A stretch of 64,000 nt of DNA from Patiriisocius marinus (GTDB lineage Bacteria > Bacteroidota > Bacteroidia > Flavobacteriales > Flavobacteriaceae), in NCBI RefSeq assembly GCF_008974325.1, contig NZ_BKCG01000005.1:124001-188000 (forward strand), written 5' to 3'. The first letter of the stretch is position 1, and the number at the start of each line of letters is the position of its first letter. Below, piece by piece: positions 8,472 to 16,829 of this stretch. Under the pieces are notes generated by a model. It did no database searches. It worked only from the letters and a program-made list of their open reading frames with translations, and was not told the origin of the DNA. The position numbers and the translations under genes were made by a program.

Positions 8472-11075
8472 ATGAAAACTAGAATTACTACATTGAAAAT
8501 GCTACTACTTTTTTTGAGCTACATTGCTTTCACAAATGTGAGCACGGCACAAAACGAGCCATTTAACTGTGACTATAGCGCATATCTTTTTCAATATAAC
8601 GATGTGTATGCACTTGATCTTGCCTCTGGTAGTTCATTCCTTGCTGCTGAAAACATTACAGCAGGCAACGTAAATGCAGCAGCATACAATCCGGTAGATG
8701 GATATATTTGGGGATACGTAAGTAGCCCGGCCAAATCGATTGTACGAATTGGAAATGATTTTTCTACAACTATATATACAATTGATGCCTTAACTTCAGG
8801 AAACAAATACGTAGGTGATATTAGTGCTGATGGAATGTATTATTTTAAAGCAGGAGGTAGCACATACTACACAATTGATTTAGATCCTGAATCAGCTACC
8901 TATACTGAGCTAACAAGCACTTCTACATTATCACAAAATATTAGTATTCACGATTGGGCCTTTAATGCTGTAGACAATAATTTATATGCTGTTGAAAAAG
9001 GAACAAATACTTTATACCGAATTAATCCTGCAAACGGCGAAATTCGCTCACTTGGCGAAGTACCTATTCTTTCTGGTTTAGACTATACGTATGGAGCTGT
9101 TTACTTTGATGCTTCTGGTCGTTTTTATGTATCAGCAAACCAAACTGGAACTATTTATGTTATTCAAAACGTTCAAGAATTAGATGGTGTAACTGCTATG
9201 GATTCTAACTTATTTGCCTTTGGTCCAGCAAGTTCAAGTAATGATGGTGCACGTTGTCCTACTGCTCCTGTACTTCAGGAAATTTGTGATAATGGAATTG
9301 ATGATGATGGTGATGGATTAATTGACTGTGAAGACCCTTCTTGTTCTGGTTTTGGTAACTGTGCAGTTATTGACCCAGAAACTTCTGGAGCTAACAGAGG
9401 TGGATTAGAAAGTAACAACAGACTCTCTGATGCAATTTTAAAACGTAACTACAACCGTTTGAAAAGCAATTATAAATTCGATAGAAAAAATGCAAAGAAA
9501 TTAAAAAAGACTTCAACTTACGGAAACCGTAATCCAATGTCTGATATTGAATTAGAAAACTTTATTCCTCTAACTATAATTGATGAAGACTACGTGATAG
9601 AAACTTCGCCAGTTGATCTAATAGATATTACAAATGCAACTGAAGTTTATGGTGTTGACTACATTAGAAATGAAAAGGCAATTGCTTCAATACTTGCACT
9701 AAAAACTGAAAACGGTGTATACGAACACACTAAATACATCTGTGATCGTTTATTAGGTGCTGAACTAATTTCTGTTTCAACTATTGAAATTAATGACCAG
9801 CAATTTATCAAATCACTTATTCGAAACATAGATGGCACAATTGAATTCGTGTTGAGTTTTTCGGCTAAAGTAACTGCTAACGATTCTGAATTCTCAATTG
9901 AAAGTCATTGGAATTTAGACCAATATGAAAATAATACAGAATTCTACAACTTCCAGATATGGTCAAACTCTGTAGATGACTTGTACACTTTGGGAGAAGA
10001 GCTACTTAGATTAGTAGATGTCACCAAACCAATAACAGCTTACAACAACAGCACTCCACCTGCAGTATTTGTTAGAAAAGGAACTTATTTAAATGGTACA
10101 TTACAATTAGAAATTGTAAATACAAATGCTACTCAAGGTGTTACATTTAGTTCCGTATTACGTGCAACAGAAACGAGTAATCAAGAAGATTACACGACAA
10201 CAATTAACCTTGGTGGTAATTACATTACAAATACTACAATCGATACAGGCAACTTATTTGACATTGGTTTTAGAATTGGTGATGGTGTTGCAATACCAGA
10301 CGATTTATTTTTATCTGACGGTCCTTGGGGAATTGATGTAGCGCAAGCTGAAACAACTTTAGAAAGCTATGAGGTAACTGAAAACACAAACATCTTCGAT
10401 AACGATGTATTCCCTATTGAACGTAACATCAATTTACAAGCAACTACAAGCACTTATTTTTCAGCTTACAGAGCTTTAACAGCACGTTTTCAAGCGGTAG
10501 ACTTAACGCAGTATAATGGTTTAAAATTAAATGCCAGCGGTAATGGTTCATTACAAATTACATTAGTGAAACAAGAAATTGAAAACTGGGAAGAACAATA
10601 CAAATACACTATTTCTTTAACCGAAACTTTAGAACCATTTACCATTGCTCTAGAAAGTTTTACAAATGGAACAGGTGAAACAATAGAACTACAAGACTTA
10701 GTAACAATAGTATTTTCAATGACTTCTGAAGATGGAACAGTTCAAACTAAAGAAATGAACTTAGAAGATATTCAATTTGTAAATGAAAATATATTAGGAA
10801 CAACAGATTCGGACTTAACACCAGCACAAAAGCTAAAGAATTTTCCAAATCCTTTTAACGGAGTTACAACCCTTAAATTAAATCAACCTAGCACAAGTGT
10901 ACAAATTACGGTAATTGATATGCTAGGAAGAACAGTTGACACACAAAATATAATAACACAGCAAAATGGTACAGAAGCAACTTATATTAACACCCAATTA
11001 CAACCTGGTGTGTATAATTACATAATAATAGACAACACTTCGATACAACATAACGGAAGGTTTATAATAAAATAG
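8472..11075 (+). CDS. T9SS-secreted surface protein, type A sorting domain
   Basis: 867 residues. A signal peptide (MKTRITTLKMLLLFLSYIAFTN...TAQ) leads into a beta-propeller-like region (about 30-265, DUF6923-like repeats with YALDLASG, YNPVDGYIWG, LYRINPANG). A calcium-type loop follows (EICDNGIDDDGDGLIDCEDP, about 272-291), then a long beta-rich region and a C-terminal type IX sorting domain (FPNPFNG...LQPGVYNYIII...GRFIIK). The protein should be exported by the T9SS and attached to or released from the surface. Its ligand or role is unknown; adhesin or matrix protein is a guess from size and architecture. It has its own promoter with LytTR boxes and a terminator, so it is a single-gene unit tied to the upstream relay. 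Confidence 0.85.
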   Translation: MKTRITTLKMLLLFLSYIAFTNVSTAQNEPFNCDYSAYLFQYNDVYALDLASGSSFLAAENITAGNVNAAAYNPVDGYIWGYVSSPAKSIVRIGNDFSTTIYTIDALTSGNKYVGDISADGMYYFKAGGSTYYTIDLDPESATYTELTSTSTLSQNISIHDWAFNAVDNNLYAVEKGTNTLYRINPANGEIRSLGEVPILSGLDYTYGAVYFDASGRFYVSANQTGTIYVIQNVQELDGVTAMDSNLFAFGPASSSNDGARCPTAPVLQEICDNGIDDDGDGLIDCEDPSCSGFGNCAVIDPETSGANRGGLESNNRLSDAILKRNYNRLKSNYKFDRKNAKKLKKTSTYGNRNPMSDIELENFIPLTIIDEDYVIETSPVDLIDITNATEVYGVDYIRNEKAIASILALKTENGVYEHTKYICDRLLGAELISVSTIEINDQQFIKSLIRNIDGTIEFVLSFSAKVTANDSEFSIESHWNLDQYENNTEFYNFQIWSNSVDDLYTLGEELLRLVDVTKPITAYNNSTPPAVFVRKGTYLNGTLQLEIVNTNATQGVTFSSVLRATETSNQEDYTTTINLGGNYITNTTIDTGNLFDIGFRIGDGVAIPDDLFLSDGPWGIDVAQAETTLESYEVTENTNIFDNDVFPIERNINLQATTSTYFSAYRALTARFQAVDLTQYNGLKLNASGNGSLQITLVKQEIENWEEQYKYTISLTETLEPFTIALESFTNGTGETIELQDLVTIVFSMTSEDGTVQTKEMNLEDIQFVNENILGTTDSDLTPAQKLKNFPNPFNGVTTLKLNQPSTSVQITVIDMLGRTVDTQNIITQQNGTEATYINTQLQPGVYNYIIIDNTSIQHNGRFIIK

Positions 11076-11108
11076 TTTTAGTTTTTTAGATTAGTTTTGA
11101 TGTTAAGG

Positions 11109-11137
11109 CCATCACTGGAAACAGTGGTGGTTTTTTT
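11109..11137 (+). terminator. Rho-independent terminator of the T9SS protein gene
   Basis: The stem CCATCACTG / CAGTGGTGG (one G-T wobble) has a GAAA tetraloop and is followed by seven T. It lies 33 bp after the stop codon. Confidence 0.9.
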
Positions 11138-11147
11138 ATGCTGAAAT

Positions 11148-11178
11148 ATGAAAGTGATTATTAATTAATCACTTTCAT
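11148..11178. repeat. Perfect 13-bp inverted repeat between convergent genes
   Basis: ATGAAAGTGATTA and TAATCACTTTCAT flank a 5-base loop. It lies 18 bp beyond the stop of the minus-strand hydrolase gene. It lacks a T-tract on either strand, so it may be a weak terminator or an RNA 3'-end stabilising hairpin for that gene. Confidence 0.6.
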
Positions 11179-11196
11179 AAAATTGATATCCTTAAT

Positions 11197-12234
11197 TTAG
11201 TTCGCTTCACACCATTCTAAAAAATCTTTAAGTACAACATCCCATTTCTCTTCATATATTTCGTTTTTAGATTCTGGCATTATAGAAAACGAATGATCTA
11301 AATTAGGATACACTTTAAAAGTCAAGTTATTCTTACCTTTTCTAATAAACTCAATTGGGATTAAATAAGCCGATTCTATTGGCACTGCCGTATCTTTTGC
11401 GCCATGTGCAACATATATAGGAACCGTAATTTTCAATAAATTATCTATTGAAGGCTCCACAGAAGAACTCCATTTTCTATAGGGATGTCCCAGCCATTTT
11501 TTAGTTAAACTTTTAGGGTGTTTATAGATGTCCTTTACTTCAGTAAAAATTTTTTCAATCTCTATAATTGATTCTTCTTCCGTCATCTCTCCTCTTTGAA
11601 CATATTTTCTAACATCGAGGATAAAATCATAGTACTGAGCATTTCCACCGCCAGCAAAATACCCAATATTTGACACTCTATCATTAATTGTACCTAGTTT
11701 AGCTACAACCTCGGTACCTTCTGAATGTCCAAATGCAATAATTTTAGTTGGCTTTTTTAAAAGGTTATCAGAAAGATAATTTACAACTTCACTTGCTTGC
11801 CAAACTCTATAATCTAAGGTGTCATTTATATAAAATGAGTTTGGAGCAATGAAATCGTTTCCAAATATTTCAAAAGGAATATCTTTCTTTGAGATTGTAA
11901 CTAACAAATAGTCTTTAGGAAAGTTAGCTAAATCAAATGGTATTGTTTTGTGAACTTCGAGGTATTTTTTAATCTCAGGCTTTCCTTTTTTAGGATTACT
12001 GATAGTATCCACTTGTCTTATTATTTTATAAAAAGGATCATTACCTGATCCTTGAATATACAAAAGAACCCCTTTTTTTGAAGCTACTTCTCCGTTAGAA
12101 TAAGTATGGAAATTAATTGTATCCTTATTTTTTATAATTGAATAATGCTCAAATTTATTTTCAAAGTATTTTTTTTGACTAAAACTCTCATTGATAAAAA
12201 TCAAACATACTACTAACGAAAGAATAATTTTCAT
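11197..12234 (-). CDS. Secreted alpha/beta hydrolase
   Basis: 345 residues from the ATG at 12234, chosen because it gives a clean signal peptide (MKIILSLVVCLIFINESFSQ). The alpha/beta hydrolase fold is shown by the nucleophile elbow GHSEG in IIAFGHSEGTEVVA, an acid in VAHGAKDTAVP and a catalytic His in NLDHSF near the end. The region around IQGSGNDPFYK supplies the oxyanion loop. It is likely an esterase or peptidase-like enzyme acting in the periplasm; the substrate cannot be told. It is a single gene, convergent with the T9SS protein gene and followed on its other side by an AT-rich gap. Confidence 0.82.
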   Translation of the reverse strand: MKIILSLVVCLIFINESFSQKKYFENKFEHYSIIKNKDTINFHTYSNGEVASKKGVLLYIQGSGNDPFYKIIRQVDTISNPKKGKPEIKKYLEVHKTIPFDLANFPKDYLLVTISKKDIPFEIFGNDFIAPNSFYINDTLDYRVWQASEVVNYLSDNLLKKPTKIIAFGHSEGTEVVAKLGTINDRVSNIGYFAGGGNAQYYDFILDVRKYVQRGEMTEEESIIEIEKIFTEVKDIYKHPKSLTKKWLGHPYRKWSSSVEPSIDNLLKITVPIYVAHGAKDTAVPIESAYLIPIEFIRKGKNNLTFKVYPNLDHSFSIMPESKNEIYEEKWDVVLKDFLEWCEAN

Positions 12235-12471
12235 AATCCTATTATTTCCCAAAAGGACTATGTTAAATAAAGACTGTTACAATATAATATTGTAAACCAA
12301 TTACATTCAATTCAAAACGTTAGTTAAAACATCGTTATTAAACTTTCTACAAACGTACTACTGATAACTTTTAGAAAATTTCAGAAGCATATATTAAGCG
12401 TTGAATTATTAATAATGAATTTAAAGTTTCAGAATAAATATTGACATTATATACTATATTTAAACAAAAAA
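12235..12471. other. AT-rich intergenic region
   Basis: This stretch lies upstream of the hydrolase gene and downstream of the TPR/barrel gene terminator. It is very AT-rich with no open frame worth reporting. It should contain the hydrolase promoter, but no convincing -7 element was found. Confidence 0.4.
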
Positions 12472-12509
12472 ACACTTTTAGATCTACAAGTTTGTAGTTC
12501 TAAAAGTGT
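12465..12509 (-). terminator. Terminator of the TPR/beta-barrel gene
   Basis: An 18-bp stem with one mismatch (arms ACACTTTTAGATCTACAA and TTGTAGTTCTAAAAGTGT, two-base loop) is followed on the minus strand by seven T. It lies about 85 bp downstream of the minus-strand stop at 12593. Confidence 0.85.
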
Positions 12510-12592
12510 AACACTATAAATTGGGGAGAAGCGTATTTCTTTATTTAAACACTCTGTAACAACTATTTATTAACAGTTTTTAAGGTAGTTTT

Positions 12593-14620
12593 TTATAAAT
12601 TGAATAGTGGACCCTCAAGTATTTGCCATCTTAGTTTTAAACCTAGTTCCATAAATTCAAAACCAGAAGCAGTTGCAGATGCACTGTTACTATACTTACC
12701 GTAGGTCATTACTTGAAATCTTGGTGTAAAATCGTATGTTGCTTTTGCTTCAAGTCTAAACAATGTGGTAGCTTCATCATCTTCAACAAACTGATATCCT
12801 CCAGCAGCACTAGCACTATAACTAAATTTCCCTGTTGATCCGTTTGCTTCAACAAATACCTCAACTGCTTGATATATTGATGGGCTAAAGTAAACCGTTG
12901 GGACTTGATCTTTAAAACTTAAGTATTGGTAGTTAATTCCTCCTTTTACAGCAGGTGCTTTTGAGAATGAATAGTAAAGAGATGTAAACAATAAGTTACG
13001 TGAGTTACCATCAGTTTGTTGTGTGTGCATTAATCCTGTATACCATCCTAAGTTAATATTAGTTCCCATATTATAGTTTAGGGAATAGTTATTCATAAAT
13101 ATTTTTTGGTTTATTAGGTCGGCATTAAAGTTTTGTAACATACGGCTATATCCTACCTCTAGATACTGTAATGGCAATGGTCTAGATTTAACAAATATAC
13201 TTCCATTTACATCACTGTATTCTGCAGCGTTTCCGTTTGCTTTTAGAAAACCAAGTTTACTTTCAACCCAAGTATTGTTTAATACTCTATAATTAGCCCC
13301 TAAAGATACGGATGTGTTGTATGCCATTGTGTTAGTAGTCTCATTTTCAGTTTCACGGTATTCATATTGAAGGGTAGTTTTAAAACGTTCACTAAAAGGA
13401 ACCTCAGCTCTTACCATTGCAGTATATGCTACGTTGTCGCCATTATCACTAGTTGTAGAAACAAGAGATTCAACTACTGGCGCAAGGCTATTTTCTATAG
13501 TTTTCATTAATGTTATAGCATCTTTCTGGTTTGGATAAAATTCAAGAGTACGTTGAGCGTACTTATACGCTTCCTTTAAATTTCCTTGAGCTCTTAATGC
13601 ATTTGCAATCCCTAAGTTACCATCAAATGACGTACTATCTTTTTCCATCATCTGGCGATATTCAGCAATACTTTTAGCGAATGTTCCTGTGTACATCCCT
13701 ACTGTTGCCTTAAGTGCTGCAACTGTTTTGTTTTCTGGAAATGCAACATCAAGTGCTATAATTTTATTTTTAGCTTGCTTGTATTTACCATTCCAAATTA
13801 ATGCTTGAATATAACGTTCGTTAGCACTTAAAACTTGAATACTATCTGTTTTAGCAGTAATTAAATTTAATGCATTTTCAGAAACTGTAAGTGCCGTTTT
13901 ATCTTTTTTGTCTAAATGCTCTACTAATGAGATACCTATTAAAGAAGTTATTGAATCAGTTATTTGAGTATATGCTTCCTTTGCATTTACAAAATCCTTT
14001 TGTGCAATATAGATGTTTGCTAAGTCACGTTGTGTAGCTTCATCGTTCGGGAATTCTAAAAAATTTGTTTTTAATAATGTGATTGCTTCTTTCAAGCTAT
14101 CATTTGTTTTTAATGCTGATGCTTTTCCTAATTTCATATACTTTCTAGAAATTAAAGCATTACCATTACCTGGTTGAATGTTTAACGCCTTGTCAACCGC
14201 CTCAATAGCTTGATCATATTCTTTTAAGTTAGATAAAGTGTTTGCATACCCTAAGTTTGCAGAGAAGCTAGTAGTGTCCTTTAGAACCAGTGTTTGATAA
14301 AAAGTTTTTGCTTGATCGTAGTCTTTATTCCATAATAATGACTCAGCGTAATTAAGTGCTACTTCAAAATCTGTTGGGTATTCTTCTTTTAAGTTAGTGA
14401 ACAATGTTTTCGCTTTTTCCGTTGTACCGTTTAATCCTAATGCACGACCATAACATAAACGAGCAGTTTTATTATCAGGGTAATCTTTTAATATATCATT
14501 AAAATATGTAACGGCCTCTTGGTATTTACCCGTTTCTAAAAACGTAAACCCAGTGGTCATATCTTGTGCAGAAAGTGTTACACTTAAAAGTAATGCTAAA
14601 GTAAATCCTAATAATTTCAT
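12593..14620 (-). CDS. TPR plus outer-membrane beta-barrel protein (YaiO-like), probable polysaccharide exporter
   Basis: 675 residues from the ATG at 14620, which gives a signal peptide (MKLLGFTLALLLSVTLSAQ); the longer upstream frame adds 26 residues without signal character. Residues about 20-395 form TPR repeats (GKYQEAVTYFNDILKDYP, KDYDQAKTFYQTLV, KEYDQAIEAVDKALNIQP and more). Residues about 410-675 are amphipathic beta strands of a YaiO-type barrel that ends in WQILEGPLFNL. A periplasmic TPR scaffold joined to an outer-membrane barrel is the layout of polysaccharide exporters such as PgaA, BcsC and PelB (family knowledge). The divergent flippase and glycosyltransferase genes make an export role likely. 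A LytTR-like core (CCACCAATCGACGA, minus strand, 14713-14700) lies upstream. Confidence 0.82.
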   Translation of the reverse strand: MKLLGFTLALLLSVTLSAQDMTTGFTFLETGKYQEAVTYFNDILKDYPDNKTARLCYGRALGLNGTTEKAKTLFTNLKEEYPTDFEVALNYAESLLWNKDYDQAKTFYQTLVLKDTTSFSANLGYANTLSNLKEYDQAIEAVDKALNIQPGNGNALISRKYMKLGKASALKTNDSLKEAITLLKTNFLEFPNDEATQRDLANIYIAQKDFVNAKEAYTQITDSITSLIGISLVEHLDKKDKTALTVSENALNLITAKTDSIQVLSANERYIQALIWNGKYKQAKNKIIALDVAFPENKTVAALKATVGMYTGTFAKSIAEYRQMMEKDSTSFDGNLGIANALRAQGNLKEAYKYAQRTLEFYPNQKDAITLMKTIENSLAPVVESLVSTTSDNGDNVAYTAMVRAEVPFSERFKTTLQYEYRETENETTNTMAYNTSVSLGANYRVLNNTWVESKLGFLKANGNAAEYSDVNGSIFVKSRPLPLQYLEVGYSRMLQNFNADLINQKIFMNNYSLNYNMGTNINLGWYTGLMHTQQTDGNSRNLLFTSLYYSFSKAPAVKGGINYQYLSFKDQVPTVYFSPSIYQAVEVFVEANGSTGKFSYSASAAGGYQFVEDDEATTLFRLEAKATYDFTPRFQVMTYGKYSNSASATASGFEFMELGLKLRWQILEGPLFNL

Positions 14621-14880
14621 TGTAGTTATTTTATACCTGCAAGATACGTTTGGACTTAAGTGTTTCAATCTTAGCATTCCTGCAACTCGTCTATACATTT
14701 CGTCGATTGGTGGACAGATTTTTATTTAGAAGGTCAATTATCTAGAATTGAGCTACAAAACTGATCAATTTCAAGGTGTTTTGAAGGTATTTTTATAGGA
14801 CTTAAATAAAGCTATTACCTTATTATAGTATAGCTTAATCTATTTACAAGAAGAGATTTCGCTTTAAAGTCAGATTTGAA
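14621..14880. other. Divergent regulatory region between exporter and flippase genes
   Basis: A non-coding stretch between the minus-strand TPR/barrel gene and the plus-strand exopolysaccharide unit. It contains the minus-strand LytTR-like core CCACCAATCGACGA (14713-14700) and, on the plus strand, ACTCGTCTATAC just before it. A weak minus-strand -7 candidate TATCTTGC starts at 14646, giving a spacing of 67 bp instead of the usual 61-63. Confidence 0.4.
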
Positions 14881-14950
14881 CCATTCGTCTACATCAAAAT
14901 TTGATTGAACGAAATTCGACGATTCTTCATTGGTCATCAATGCATCTTTG
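14881..14950 (+). promoter_or_regulatory. LytTR-type box and promoter of the flippase unit
   Basis: The box CCATTCGTCTACAT (14881; ACCATTCGT with its preceding base matches the LytTR half-site at 8 of 9 positions) lies exactly 62 bp upstream of the -7-like element CATCTTTG (14943-14950). The distal copy expected 21 bp upstream is not recognisable. The start codon of the 44-residue protein follows 24 bp after the -7 element. Confidence 0.55.
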
Positions 14951-14974
14951 CATCATAATTAAAACAGATACAAA

Positions 14975-15109
14975 ATGGGACTTTCAGTTATTAAAAATAC
15001 AAATTCATTAAAAGTAGTTCACAACGCAAGAGGATTTAGCTCAGCTCAAAAACTACAAGTTGCTTACAGGAAAGTAGAAACTCCTGTAATCAAATTAACT
15101 TTTTGCTAA
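14975..15109 (+). CDS. Small 44-residue protein, first gene of the flippase unit
   Basis: An ATG 24 bp after a -7-like element opens a 44-codon frame ending in TFC, 10 bp before the flippase start. It is basic (many Lys, Arg and His) with no signal or membrane segment. Its N-terminus (SVIKNTNSLKVV) is reminiscent of that of the 98-residue protein at 16495 (LEIKNTNGEINI), so the two may be related. Promoter position, spacing and this echo argue that it is translated; there is no recognised family. It could alternatively be a leader peptide that sets flippase expression. Confidence 0.5.
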   Translation: MGLSVIKNTNSLKVVHNARGFSSAQKLQVAYRKVETPVIKLTFC

Positions 15110-15119
15110 AATAAATACC

Positions 15120-16415
15120 ATGCTAGCACGAGTTCAAAACTTATCGAAATTTCTTACTCCTGAAAAGGTTTTTATCATTAGCGCAATAGTAGTAAATGGA
15201 GGAAACTATGCTTACAATTTAATACTTGGAAGAATTTTAGGACCTCAACAATTTGCTGATGCTGCTATACTTGTTACATTGTTATTAGTGGTGTCATTTG
15301 TTGCAATGACATTCCAATTAGTTGTCGCTAAAGGTATGGCTGAGCATACAGACAGAAATGTATCTGCATTTATCAAAAAAGCATATCGATATGCATTAGG
15401 ATTCGGAATTTTTGTTGGCGCACTAGTGGTTGTATTTTCAAAACTATTGAAAGACATTTTTAATACCCAGTCACAAGTTATGTTTATCATATTTGGATTA
15501 GCTATTCCTTTTTACTTTTTAATGAGCGTCAACAGAGGAAAATTGCAAGGTGTAAAATCGTTTACAAAACTTGCTGCTACCTATCAATTAGAAATGCTTT
15601 CAAGATTCATTATTACTTTGGTTCTTTTATTCTTCTTTAATATTGACTCCTCATTAGCTGTTTCAATTGCCATTGCAATATCTTTCATCGCCGGAATATT
15701 TCCGCTACAAAAAAAATCATTTTATATAAAATCACAACTTTCGATTAGTAATGTAGAACAAAAATTACTCATCAGGTTTTTTATAATAACCGCTTGTTAC
15801 GAGCTAACTCAAATAATTTGCAATAACAGCGATATACTTTTAGTCAAACACTTTTTTCCATCGTATGATGCAGGTTTATATGCTTCACTCGCATTAATAG
15901 GTAGAGTAGTATATTTTGTAACCTGGATGTTTGTAATGTTATTGCTCCCTACCGTAATAGCTAAACGTAAAGAAGGAGAGAACACGGTTCCGGTACTTAT
16001 AAAGTATGTAACCTATATAAGTATTCTTGCTGGTGGGATTGTTGGGTTTACATTTCTCTTCCCTACATTTTCAGTTACAATGCTTTTTGGTGAGGACTAC
16101 ATAGCAATTGCTCCATTATTAGGGTGGTATGCATTAGCAACATCGTTTTTTGCAGTCTCAAATGTCTTTGCCTATTACTTCCTTTCATTAGATAAATACA
16201 TGCCAATTATCATTGCATCTGTATTAGGAATAGCACAAATAATTTTAATAACACTATTTCACGAAAACCTGTATCAAGTTGTAATAATGCAAGTTATAGC
16301 GATGTGTGCTTTATTAATAGGGCAGTTAGGGTATTTTTTCATCGGAAATATTAAAACCGAAAAACAGCTTAATCGCAAGCTTACTTCCACTCATCGATAC
16401 AAAAATGCAGCCTAA
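15120..16415 (+). CDS. Wzx-like polysaccharide flippase (MATE/MOP superfamily)
   Basis: 431 residues with about 12 hydrophobic segments in the pairwise pattern of the oligosaccharidyl-lipid/polysaccharide flippase superfamily. The N-terminus carries the typical motif ...NYAYNLILGRILGPQQFADAA, equivalent to the NxxLGRxLGPxxYG signature of Wzx/PST proteins. It should move a lipid-linked glycan, or take part in glycan export, at the inner membrane. PelG of the Pel system is a member of the same superfamily. It is co-directional with the 98-residue protein and the GT4 gene, and divergent from the outer-membrane TPR/barrel gene. The last codons overlap the LytTR box at 16387. Confidence 0.87.
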   Translation: MLARVQNLSKFLTPEKVFIISAIVVNGGNYAYNLILGRILGPQQFADAAILVTLLLVVSFVAMTFQLVVAKGMAEHTDRNVSAFIKKAYRYALGFGIFVGALVVVFSKLLKDIFNTQSQVMFIIFGLAIPFYFLMSVNRGKLQGVKSFTKLAATYQLEMLSRFIITLVLLFFFNIDSSLAVSIAIAISFIAGIFPLQKKSFYIKSQLSISNVEQKLLIRFFIITACYELTQIICNNSDILLVKHFFPSYDAGLYASLALIGRVVYFVTWMFVMLLLPTVIAKRKEGENTVPVLIKYVTYISILAGGIVGFTFLFPTFSVTMLFGEDYIAIAPLLGWYALATSFFAVSNVFAYYFLSLDKYMPIIIASVLGIAQIILITLFHENLYQVVIMQVIAMCALLIGQLGYFFIGNIKTEKQLNRKLTSTHRYKNAA

Positions 16416-16456
16416 CGATAATTGAAAATTTAAAAAGGGTTAAACCTAGATCTTTG
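16387..16456 (+). promoter_or_regulatory. LytTR-type box and promoter of the 98-residue protein/GT4 unit
   Basis: The box CCACTCATCGATAC (16387) is exactly 62 bp upstream of the -7-like element GATCTTTG (16449-16456). The site expected 21 bp upstream of the box (16366, AGCTTAATCGCAAG) keeps the ATCG core. The box lies inside the end of the flippase gene. Confidence 0.6.
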
Positions 16457-16494
16457 TACTATCAAAACAGATAAACACTTTAAAAAACAATATT

Positions 16495-16791
16495 ATGGCT
16501 CTAGAAATTAAAAATACAAACGGAGAAATTAACATTAATGGAAACGCTTCAGAAGGACAAATAACACAAGTAAAAAATTATTTAAAAGCATTAATGACTA
16601 TAAAGGATAGTGTGCTATTAAATATCCAACAAGTAAAAGAAGGTCAAGAATCATTAATCAAAATGATCGAAACTATTAAAACTGAAATTCAAGATTACCA
16701 AACAATATATTACTACGGTGTAAGTAGCTCAAAAGTGAAACAACTTTACCCAATTAACCAAATGCCAGTTAGAATATACCTAGCAGCATAA
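16495..16791 (+). CDS. Small 98-residue protein of unknown function in the exopolysaccharide locus
   Basis: 98 residues, soluble, with no signal peptide. The N-terminus is beta-like (MALEIKNTNGEININGNAS); the centre is a long amphipathic helix (about 22-70) rich in Gln, Lys and Glu; the end contains VSSSKVKQLYPINQMP. I do not recognise a family. It has its own LytTR-box promoter and is followed 38 bp later by the GT4 gene, so it is the first gene of that unit. A regulatory or scaffold role beside the glycosyltransferase is possible but unproven. Confidence 0.7.
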   Translation: MALEIKNTNGEININGNASEGQITQVKNYLKALMTIKDSVLLNIQQVKEGQESLIKMIETIKTEIQDYQTIYYYGVSSSKVKQLYPINQMPVRIYLAA

Positions 16792-16829
16792 TACTTAACC
16801 ATAGTCAACTTATCTTAAAAAACATTATC

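Noticed and set aside
11148-11178. Rho-independent terminator for the hydrolase gene
   Set aside because: The inverted repeat is perfect but AT-rich with no T-tract after it on the minus strand, so I list it only as a repeat.
14734-14751. Operator TCAATT-N6-AATTGA upstream of the TPR/barrel gene
   Set aside because: It is a short AT-rich inverted repeat, occurs once, and has no fixed relation to a -7 element.
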